From positions 1-30,680 of the forward strand of contig JBCCQH010000100.1 of NCBI GenBank assembly GCA_039024435.1: a stretch of DNA of 30,680 nt, in the 5' to 3' direction. Source of the DNA: JBCCQH01 sp039024435 (GTDB lineage: Bacteria > Bacteroidota > Bacteroidia > J057 > JADKCL01). Positions 23,928 to 30,680 of the stretch are shown one piece after another. The position numbers and the translations under genes were made by a program. Under the pieces are notes generated by a model. That model searched no databases. It saw only the letters and a list, made by a program, of their open reading frames with translations, and was not told the origin of the DNA. Within the stretch, counting starts at the first letter, position 1, and every line of letters begins with the position of its first letter.

Positions 23928-25181
23928 ATGAACCATACGTGCCACGCCGAAATACGCGAACATATCCTGAAGCATCCTTGCCTTCCGGTCCCAGATTTCA
24001 AGTGGGACCAGCTCGAATATCCTGCCGAGACCGCGGACAATCCCAAACTGAACCGCGAAGCGAAAAATGCATTGATCGAACTGAAACTGGCTTTGCTGGA
24101 CCGCTCCGCCTACACGCTGCTGTTTTCCGGAAGGTACAACCTGGGACTGCTGCGCCTGGCCGACCTTCGGAAAGAATGGTGCGCCGCACCCACACGGTGG
24201 AAGCGCAAAACCGCAACCGCCCACGGTCAGTTCAAATCCCTCGTCAAACTGCTGATTGATCAGTATCCGGTACCCACGTTTCTCCACGATGCCTGGACGC
24301 AAGCGGATGGCCTGGCCCTTGACTGGTATCTGCACCTGGCCCGCGGCGGAAGTGTGCGCCGCCTACCGCACCTGCCGATCAAGCCAAGTAAAAAAACGGC
24401 CCACCTCTTCCGGCAGATTCCGGCGCATCTGGAACCCGAAGAGGGCCTGATGTGGGCCCAGGTCCGCAGCCTCGGAGGCGACAAGGTCTTGTTTGAGGCC
24501 ATCATGAGCAGTTTTCTGGGCAACTCCTTCATCAAGGACGAGTTCTGGCTGGAAGCCATCCAATGGCTGGTCCGACAGCCCGAGCGGAAGCAATCCATGG
24601 TGGCGCCGGTGCTGGACTACCTGCGGCACCGGCACCAAGAAACCCACGTCCAGTACCGCCTAAAAGGCCGGACCTGGGCCTCAGTCGTCCGGGGCATGCA
24701 CCATTGGCACGGCGAATTGCGGGCTGCTCGGATAGGTCATGCCCATTTCGGGTGGCGGGCTTTTGGCATTCAACTCTACATTTCGCTCGGCAAAGGCGCG
24801 CGCAAAAACAATGCACCCTTGATCGGCCAACCCATCGAAGCCTACCTTTCTGATCGGGGAGCGCTGGCCGATTTTCCCGACTCGATGATTACCATCACCC
24901 AAGTGCTCAGCAATCGGGAACTGAGCGAAGAAGGCGCCGCCCTACGCCACTGCGTGTACTCCTATCGGCAACACTGTACTTCGGGAGTGATTTCCATCTG
25001 GTCCATGCGTACCTGGGGAGGAGCCGAGGAAGAGCGCATCCTGACCATTGAGATCGACAATCACTCCCGGCAGATCGTACAAATCCGCGGGATCCACAAC
25101 CGCCTGGCCCGCCGGGAGGAAATGGGGATTCTTCGCGCTTGGGCGAAACGGGAAAAACTGGGCTTCCGCCACTGTAACTGA
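23928..25181 (+). CDS. PcfJ-like domain protein, copy 3
   Basis: The ATG at 23928 gives 417 residues and follows copy 2 by eight bases; the longer frame runs back into copy 2 and is rejected. It is the most divergent of the three. The framework remains: YPVPTFLHDAW, WAQVRSLGGDK, FLGNSFIKDEFWLEAIQWL, KGRTWASVV. The C-terminal PcfJ-like signature is complete (LSEEGAALRHCVYSY, a cysteine eight residues after the first, SIWSMR, ILTIEID, ILRAWAK). The N-terminal 25 residues contain His and Cys. There is no signal peptide or membrane segment. Its stop is one base from the stop of the convergent ADP-ribosylglycohydrolase gene, so the two transcripts overlap at their ends. Function unknown. Confidence 0.8.
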   Translation: MNHTCHAEIREHILKHPCLPVPDFKWDQLEYPAETADNPKLNREAKNALIELKLALLDRSAYTLLFSGRYNLGLLRLADLRKEWCAAPTRWKRKTATAHGQFKSLVKLLIDQYPVPTFLHDAWTQADGLALDWYLHLARGGSVRRLPHLPIKPSKKTAHLFRQIPAHLEPEEGLMWAQVRSLGGDKVLFEAIMSSFLGNSFIKDEFWLEAIQWLVRQPERKQSMVAPVLDYLRHRHQETHVQYRLKGRTWASVVRGMHHWHGELRAARIGHAHFGWRAFGIQLYISLGKGARKNNAPLIGQPIEAYLSDRGALADFPDSMITITQVLSNRELSEEGAALRHCVYSYRQHCTSGVISIWSMRTWGGAEEERILTIEIDNHSRQIVQIRGIHNRLARREEMGILRAWAKREKLGFRHCN

Positions 25182-25182
25182 T

Positions 25183-25986
25183 TCATCCCAGCGGCGCGGT
25201 CTCGATGCCGTAGTGGACGTAGAATTTTTCCAACAATGCCCAGGCATCTTCCGGAAGGGTTGTGCGGACCTTTTCCACAATCTTTCCGGAAACGTCCTGG
25301 TAAAATGCTTCTGCGATCCCCCCGGCCATGCAGGCAATGGTGTCCGCGTCACCCCCGAGGGAAATTCCCAAGCGAATGGCGCTTTCTACACTCTCGGAGT
25401 CCAGGAAAGCGATGATGGCTTCTGGGACCGAACCTTGACAGGTCACGTCGAAGCGGTATCCCGGGCGAATGCGCTCTACGGTCCGGTCCAGGTCGTAGCC
25501 GAAAGTATCCACGATGTACGCCCGGATTTCCGCTTTGCTTTTGCCCTTGCGTGCCCAGTACACCGAAGCGGCAATCGCTTGGGCACCTTTGATGCCCTCG
25601 GGGTGGGAATGGGTCACTTCCGCACTGCGGCGGGCCTCGTTCAGGACATCTTCAATGGCGCCCATGGCCCAGCCCACTGGACCAACCCGCATTGCAGAGC
25701 CGTTTCCGAAACTGTTGTAAGAGCCCATGTCGTCGCTGGCGAGCCATTCGCGGAACATGCCGCCGTAGCCCGCTTCCGCAAAGCGGCGCCCGTAGCTGCG
25801 GTACGTGTCGGCGTAAGGCTTCCCGTGCAACAGGCAGTCCATGGTGGCCAAAGTCATGGCCGTGTCGTCGGTAAGTCGGGCATTTTCGGCAAACAGTTCA
25901 AAGTCCAGGTCTTTAAAACTGTTGCCTTTGTAGTTGCGGAACTCGTAAACCGATCCGCTGATGTCTCCTGCAATCGCTCCTAGCAT
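25183..25986 (-). CDS. ADP-ribosylglycohydrolase family protein (DraG-like)
   Basis: The 267-residue protein is a complete ADP-ribosylglycohydrolase fold. Seen are GAIAGDISGS (3-12), the metal-binding TDDTAM (Thr39, Asp40, Asp41), GNGSAMR (94-100), HPEGIKGAQA (128-137) and GGDADTIACMAGG with Asp213, Asp215 and Thr216, the second half of the two-magnesium site. Family members cut ADP-ribose from proteins (DraG on arginine, ARH3 on serine), release it from small molecules, or act as antidotes to ADP-ribosylating toxins. All metal ligands appear intact, so it should be active. No ADP-ribosyltransferase is visible in the window, so the substrate is open. It is convergent with PcfJ-like copy 3. 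A TAATTTTAC box lies about 32 bases upstream of the ATG. Confidence 0.92.
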   Translation of the reverse strand: MLGAIAGDISGSVYEFRNYKGNSFKDLDFELFAENARLTDDTAMTLATMDCLLHGKPYADTYRSYGRRFAEAGYGGMFREWLASDDMGSYNSFGNGSAMRVGPVGWAMGAIEDVLNEARRSAEVTHSHPEGIKGAQAIAASVYWARKGKSKAEIRAYIVDTFGYDLDRTVERIRPGYRFDVTCQGSVPEAIIAFLDSESVESAIRLGISLGGDADTIACMAGGIAEAFYQDVSGKIVEKVRTTLPEDAWALLEKFYVHYGIETAPLG

Positions 25987-26017
25987 TTCTTCAGGTTGTT
26001 GGTTGCATGCTTGCCCG

Positions 26018-26026
26018 GTAAAATTA
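26018..26026 (-). promoter_or_regulatory. Candidate -7 element for the ADP-ribosylglycohydrolase (TAATTTTAC)
   Basis: On the minus strand this box would place the transcript start about 25 bases before the ATG at 25986. It is identical to the boxes at 1876 and 26300. Confidence 0.4.
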
Positions 26027-26299
26027 ACGAAAATTGTCTAGGGAGCCGCACCGGAAACCGAAAATGGAAGCCCATTCATTTGCTTTCTGGCCTTGGGCGG
26101 CATGGAGGGAGAAAATATTTTCCCGAATTGTTCCGCGATCATTCCGGATGGAAGTTACCCCTCCCCCACCCTCAAAAGTGAGGCGGTCTGGGCGCGGGCC
26201 TAACACTCAGAGTCGTGCAATTTTCCCCGGCAACGTCTCCCTTTTCTCCCTTATGAAGCCCCCAACAACTTCTTTTCGCGGTTCTCCCCGATAAAATCG

Positions 26300-26308
26300 T
26301 AATTTTAC
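26300..26308 (+). promoter_or_regulatory. Candidate -7 element for the helicase-nuclease (TAATTTTAC)
   Basis: The box ends five bases before the ATG at 26314. With normal spacing the transcript would begin at the start codon itself, suggesting a leaderless mRNA. No later in-frame ATG near the N-terminus offers an alternative start. Confidence 0.4.
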
Positions 26309-26313
26309 CCGCT

Positions 26314-29300
26314 ATGCGTCCGGTTCTCCACCAATACAAATTGCGGCTGACCAATCTCAGCCAGGCCAATCGTTCTCTCCGCCTCGGTCGACTCTCCAAG
26401 CGCAAAGACCTCGACCTTACCGCAGCGGCTTTTGCAAACAAGCTCTCCTCCCAAGACATTGTCCAGCGGATCGTCGCCGGGCGCTCCGTAGACCTGGTTC
26501 GCACCCTATCCGCCCGCGATGAACAGCGCAACCTCCTCGACCGCCACCTCAACAAGATGTACCGTGAGGTCACCACCATCTACGAGGAAACCGGGACCGA
26601 TGATCTCTTCTTGGGCTATCCCTTCGTCGAAGGCCGATTCCTCGACGGGACAGTGGCACGCTGCCCGCTTTTGCTGTTTCCGGTGAGCCTGGAACGGGAT
26701 TTTCAGCGCAGTCCCCGGTGGCGTTTGAACGTCCCCCCAGAGGAAGATGTGAGCTTAAACCGTACCTTTTTCCTCGCCTACGAAAAGTACATGCAGGTGC
26801 GGCTGACCCCCGAATTTTGGGATTCCCCGCTGGAACACCACGGTGACCTGCAAACGTTGCTCAATTTTCTGTTTGGCTTCCTGAAGCAACACGAGATCCA
26901 GATCAACTTCAACCACGAACTGTTCCAGTTCAAGGTCGCGCGCTACATGGACAAGAACAAAGCGCTGCTCGAACAAATGCCCGTCGGAGTGCTCAAGCTG
27001 CAACCGCACGCGGTACTGGGTATCTTTCCGCAAGCAGACAGCGCCCTGCGCCAAGACTACGAAGTGATGGAAGCACGCGCGGCGGAGTTTGACCTGGAGC
27101 AATTGTTTGCCCCCCAAACTCCGCCCGCCATCGACCCCTACATCAAAGAGGATCGCCGCCACTTCGTCACCCCCGTCGACCAAAGCCAGGAAGAGGCCCT
27201 GCTCAGTATTCGCCACGGGCGTTCGGTGGTGGTCCACGGACCGCCCGGCACCGGAAAATCTCAGGTAATCCTAAATCTGATCGCCGATGCCCTTGCGCGG
27301 GGGCAAAAAGTCCTGGTGTGTTCCCAAAAGCGCGCGGCCCTCGATGTGGTCTACCACCGCCTGCACGAGATCGGGCTCAGTCGATTTGCCGCCTTGGTGC
27401 ACGACTACCGGGGGGACCGCAACAAAATCTTTCGCCACATCCGCCGGCAGATTGAAGATATTGAGACATTTACCGCGGAGCGACAGGACTTGAATCTGGA
27501 CAAATGGCAGCGGGATTTTCGCCGGGCCGCCCGGCGCATTGACGAGTTCAATCACCGATTCGACGAACTGGTGGAAGCTCTGACCAAGGTCGGGCGCTTT
27601 GGGCTGAGTCCGCACCAGTTGTACTTGGCCGCAGACAGTCGCCGGCCTTTCGCGGATGTATCCGCCCACGCCCGAAACTTCGACTACGGCGAAATGGAAG
27701 CGTTCCTGCGCCGGCTAGAAGATGTTCTGCGCTACGCCGAATTTTTTCGGGAGGGTGCTCCCTGGCGGAACCGGCGTTCTTTTCACCGCTACGGGCTGAA
27801 CGACCGGCCGCGTTTGCGAAAATTTTTGGCGGGCCTTTCCGGGGAAATCGCCGCCCTGCACACTGCAGCACAGCGGGTGAAACATTTGCAAGAGCCATTC
27901 CGCCATCCCGAGGAAATCACCACCGTGATCGATGCCTACCAGGATCTGGGGAAACGCCTGGCCGACCCGCAGATGCGCCGCGATTATGCCGCCTACGTAG
28001 GCCAAAATTTGAATATGACGGAGGTGCGCCGGCAATTGGAAAAGTTTGCCCGGATTTTTCACCGGCAACGGGATTTCGAGATTCTGGATGACTTTTCCAT
28101 GTTGCTCCTGCCGGATCTGGTAGAGCATTTTACGGTCTATGACGCCCTGCGCAAGAAAGGCACCAAGTTTTTTTCTCTCAAGTGGTTGCGCGGACGCTGG
28201 TACGTAAAGCGGATATTGGAGCAAAAAGGCCGCAAACTGCGGGACAAGCACTTGCGGCAGATGAAAGCGGAACTGGAGGTGCTACAACGGCTGCTCGCGC
28301 GGTACGAAGAACTCGAAGGGGTACACTTTTTCGCCGACCTTCCCCTGACCGATTCACCCGAAAAGCTATTGGCCTGGCACACCCAGAAGCTCGCCACTCT
28401 GGAACTGGTCAAGGCGGTGCGGGCGGTGAAGGTTGCCCCGGGGTTGAAGCCAATGGTGAAAGAAGTCACCTTTGATGAAGGGGCCTGGGCCCGGACTACA
28501 GCAACCCTGACGCACCTGGATGAACTGCGCACGTTGCTGCAAACGCAACACCGCACTTGGTCAGTCTGGCTGGACGAGGCACAGATTGACCGCTTGAAAA
28601 AGGGGATGGAGGATCTCCCGGCGACCCAGGGATATGCGGAGGCGCTGATTCGGGGAATCGACGCCGACTATGAGGATTTGCGGGCCTTGGACCGCTTGCT
28701 CAAGGAATTCAGTCCCCGCGAACGGGCGGTGCTGGACGATTTGGAGTCGGAGATCGGACCGCTGGCTCCCGATTCCCATGCCGATTGGCTGGACCGGGTC
28801 CGCAACGGTTTTTTTACTGCCTGGATCGAGGTTGCCGAGGCAGAAACTCCCATCTTGACGGAAGTTTCTTCCCGGAGAATGCCGCGTATGCGGGAAGAAT
28901 TCCGCGACACCGTGCGGGACCGGCAGGAAAAAGTCGTGCAATTGATTCTGCGCAAACTCAAGGACGGCATCCTGGACCGGATCGAATACAACCGCCTCAA
29001 CAATCCGGTGACCTACCGGGAAATCGGACACCAAGTGCGAAAAAAACGGCTGCGGTGGAGTGTGCGGAAGCTGGTACGGGAATTCTGGGACAACAGCCTG
29101 AACCGCCTCATGCCCTGCTGGCTGGCCTCGCCGGAGTCGGTAGCAGCGGTATTTCCGATGGAGCGCGCCTATTTCGATTTGGTCATTTTTGATGAGGCTT
29201 CGCAGTGTTACGTGGAGCGTGCGCTACCGGTCATGCTGCGCGGCAAGCACTGTGTCATTGCGGGAGACGACAAGCAGTTGCCGCCCTTTGATCTGTACAA

Positions 29301-30465
29301 TGTCAAGATCGAGGACGCCGAAGAGGCATTTGTGGAGCACGAGATGGCAATGGAAGTGGAGAGTGTCCTGGACCTGGCGCGGAACATATTCCGCGAGTGC
29401 AAGCTCAACTGGCACTACCGGTCACGGGAAGAAGAACTGATCAATTTTTCCAACCACGCATTCTACGAAGGCCGTTTAAACATCATACCGCCGGCGCGGT
29501 CCCGACTCGAGTTTCAGCCCCCGATTGAGTTTATCAAGGTCGCCGGAAGATGGGAGCGCAAGGCAAATCGGGCCGAAGCGGAGCGGATCCTGGCCCTGGT
29601 GGAGGAATTGATTCAGCGACCGGATCGCCCGACGGTGGGCATTGTGACCTTCAACTTTTTTCAGAAGGAACTCATCCGGGACCGTTTGGAACAGCGCTTG
29701 CAAGAACTGGGAAAATCCGGTGATACCGAACTCCTGGGGCGCTACCATGCCGCTTGGGAGCGGTCCGAAGAAGAGGAATTCCAAGGAATTTTCGTCAAGA
29801 ACATCGAAAATGTGCAGGGCGATGAGCGGGACGTCATCATATTTTCGGTGGGGTACGCGCGCAATGCGCAGGGGCGGCTGGTGACGAATTTTGGTCTGCT
29901 GAGTCAGAAGGGGGGGGAGAACCGACTGAACGTAGCGGTGACCCGGGCCCGGCACAAGATCTATATGGTGTGTAGTTTTGACCCGGAAGAGCTGTCCGTA
30001 GAGGGCGCAAAGTACCCGGGACCGGTACTTTTCAAGCGCTATTTGCAGTACGCGCGGGCGGTCAGTACGGGGCAAGTGGACGTGGCCGCGAACCTATTGG
30101 ACCAAATCAACACCCAAAAAGCGACCGCATCGGCGGGCCGTCGGCCGGATACCGGCAGTGCCACCCTTGCGGAAAAGATCGGTCAGGCCTTGCGGGATCG
30201 GGGGTATGAGGTGGTGACCGATGTCGGAGATACAAATTACAAGGTCGATCTGGCAGTGGTCGATCCGGCAGGCGGATTTCGGCTGGGAATCGAGTGCGAG
30301 GGCAGCAACTATTTTCGCGGTCGCAGCAGCAAGGAACGGGAAGTTTACCGGCACAGTCTCATGTCAATGCGTGGCTGGCAGGTACACCGGGTTTGGGCAC
30401 GCAATTACTTCCTTTCGCCAGAAAAGGAAATCGAGCGGATCGTGGCGTGTCTGGACAAACGTTAG
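26314..30465 (+). CDS. DUF4011-like / SF1 helicase / MTES_1575-type nuclease fusion (Hhe-like)
   Basis: The 1383-residue protein has three parts. The N-terminal 280 residues include LTNLSQANRSLRLG, resembling DUF4011. The UPF1-like SF1 helicase core starts with a Q-motif-like DQSQEEAL (289-296) and Walker A GPPGTGKS (309-316), is interrupted by a long helical insertion (about 380-900), and resumes with DEASQ (Walker B, 960-964), GDDKQLPP (984-991), WHYRS, VQGDERD (1167-1173) and VAVTRAR (1207-1213). The C-terminus (about 1275-1383) is a restriction-endonuclease-fold domain with Asp1312 and the pair Glu1327-Cys-Glu1329. This order matches the DUF4011-helicase-Vsr (Hhe) class reported as anti-phage, though it is shorter than I would expect for that class. 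Likely role: recognising, unwinding and cutting foreign DNA. Defence is inferred from architecture. Confidence 0.88.
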   Translation: MRPVLHQYKLRLTNLSQANRSLRLGRLSKRKDLDLTAAAFANKLSSQDIVQRIVAGRSVDLVRTLSARDEQRNLLDRHLNKMYREVTTIYEETGTDDLFLGYPFVEGRFLDGTVARCPLLLFPVSLERDFQRSPRWRLNVPPEEDVSLNRTFFLAYEKYMQVRLTPEFWDSPLEHHGDLQTLLNFLFGFLKQHEIQINFNHELFQFKVARYMDKNKALLEQMPVGVLKLQPHAVLGIFPQADSALRQDYEVMEARAAEFDLEQLFAPQTPPAIDPYIKEDRRHFVTPVDQSQEEALLSIRHGRSVVVHGPPGTGKSQVILNLIADALARGQKVLVCSQKRAALDVVYHRLHEIGLSRFAALVHDYRGDRNKIFRHIRRQIEDIETFTAERQDLNLDKWQRDFRRAARRIDEFNHRFDELVEALTKVGRFGLSPHQLYLAADSRRPFADVSAHARNFDYGEMEAFLRRLEDVLRYAEFFREGAPWRNRRSFHRYGLNDRPRLRKFLAGLSGEIAALHTAAQRVKHLQEPFRHPEEITTVIDAYQDLGKRLADPQMRRDYAAYVGQNLNMTEVRRQLEKFARIFHRQRDFEILDDFSMLLLPDLVEHFTVYDALRKKGTKFFSLKWLRGRWYVKRILEQKGRKLRDKHLRQMKAELEVLQRLLARYEELEGVHFFADLPLTDSPEKLLAWHTQKLATLELVKAVRAVKVAPGLKPMVKEVTFDEGAWARTTATLTHLDELRTLLQTQHRTWSVWLDEAQIDRLKKGMEDLPATQGYAEALIRGIDADYEDLRALDRLLKEFSPRERAVLDDLESEIGPLAPDSHADWLDRVRNGFFTAWIEVAEAETPILTEVSSRRMPRMREEFRDTVRDRQEKVVQLILRKLKDGILDRIEYNRLNNPVTYREIGHQVRKKRLRWSVRKLVREFWDNSLNRLMPCWLASPESVAAVFPMERAYFDLVIFDEASQCYVERALPVMLRGKHCVIAGDDKQLPPFDLYNVKIEDAEEAFVEHEMAMEVESVLDLARNIFRECKLNWHYRSREEELINFSNHAFYEGRLNIIPPARSRLEFQPPIEFIKVAGRWERKANRAEAERILALVEELIQRPDRPTVGIVTFNFFQKELIRDRLEQRLQELGKSGDTELLGRYHAAWERSEEEEFQGIFVKNIENVQGDERDVIIFSVGYARNAQGRLVTNFGLLSQKGGENRLNVAVTRARHKIYMVCSFDPEELSVEGAKYPGPVLFKRYLQYARAVSTGQVDVAANLLDQINTQKATASAGRRPDTGSATLAEKIGQALRDRGYEVVTDVGDTNYKVDLAVVDPAGGFRLGIECEGSNYFRGRSSKEREVYRHSLMSMRGWQVHRVWARNYFLSPEKEIERIVACLDKR

Positions 30466-30680
30466 AGAGCCGTATGCGCTCATCCTGCACCTTGAATTCA
30501 GCCGACTTTGCCGGTCCGTATTCCATCATCGTGAGCCGCACAGTTCGAGGGGAACCGGATGTGGACCACCCAGATTCCCCTCGTTTGCGCAGTGAAGTTG
30601 GTTGATCACGCGGACCAGGCCGAGCTATTGGGCTCAATCCAACCAAAATGGTCGGTCTGCTGGTCGGCTTGATCCGACTC

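Larger units (their letters stand above)
25987..26313. other. Divergent intergenic region
   Basis: These 327 bases separate the divergent ADP-ribosylglycohydrolase and helicase-nuclease genes and carry a TAATTTTAC box facing each. Also present are a 12-base palindrome GAAAATATTTTC (26111-26122) and a small CCTCA/TGAGG hairpin (about 26169-26182). No credible gene is seen. Confidence 0.55.

Noticed and set aside
30466..30680. Open frames running past the helicase-nuclease stop
   Set aside because: They overlap the end of the helicase-nuclease gene in other frames, lack domain features, and no start with context is seen before the window ends.
1..30680. CRISPR array, tRNA or rRNA genes, integrase or attachment sites
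   Set aside because: Read through for regular short repeats, tRNA arms and recombinase motifs; none was convincing.

Overview
The window looks like chromosomal DNA from a GC-rich member of the Bacteroidota, probably near the Saprospiria/Lewinella branch. The evidence is a secreted protein with a C-terminal type IX secretion (Por) sorting domain, a DUF6132-type small membrane protein, several lipoproteins with Bacteroidota-style signal peptides, few Shine-Dalgarno sites, and TAnnTT-type -7 promoter elements. The lineage call is an inference from gene families, not from a marker gene. I found no tRNA, rRNA or CRISPR array.

Layout: 1-4255 (+) holds the C-terminal part of a GH2 beta-mannosidase, a DGAT2/TMEM68-like acyltransferase, a one-pass membrane protein with a Cache-like periplasmic region, and an EI24/CysZ-like multipass protein. 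4280-9203 (-) holds a bilobal aspartyl protease, a small unknown protein, a large GMC oxidoreductase of the long-chain alcohol oxidase type, a NUDIX hydrolase and a GIY-YIG-like protein. 9204-10964 is an AT-rich patch, a secreted unknown protein, and a 566-base intergenic region dense in inverted repeats that may encode one or two structured RNAs. 10965-15282 holds DUF6132 plus a rhodanese lipoprotein, a Na/Pi cotransporter (-), and an ECF sigma factor overlapping a membrane protein that is its likely regulator. 15359-19725 holds a VOC protein (-), a type IX-secreted arylsulfotransferase-like protein (-), a GH13 lipoprotein and a tiny lipoprotein.

The accessory part is 19784-30465. Three homologous proteins of about 420-445 residues with a C-terminal PcfJ-like domain lie on the + strand. 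A decayed IS1595-family element, inserted two bases after the first gene's stop, splits the set. The third gene ends one base from a convergent ADP-ribosylglycohydrolase. Next comes a 1383-residue DUF4011-like/SF1 helicase/MTES_1575-type nuclease fusion resembling the Hhe anti-phage protein class. The tandem PcfJ-like array beside these genes is the best candidate for an undescribed system. No function can be read from sequence alone. The last 215 bases (30466-30680) show no convincing gene.
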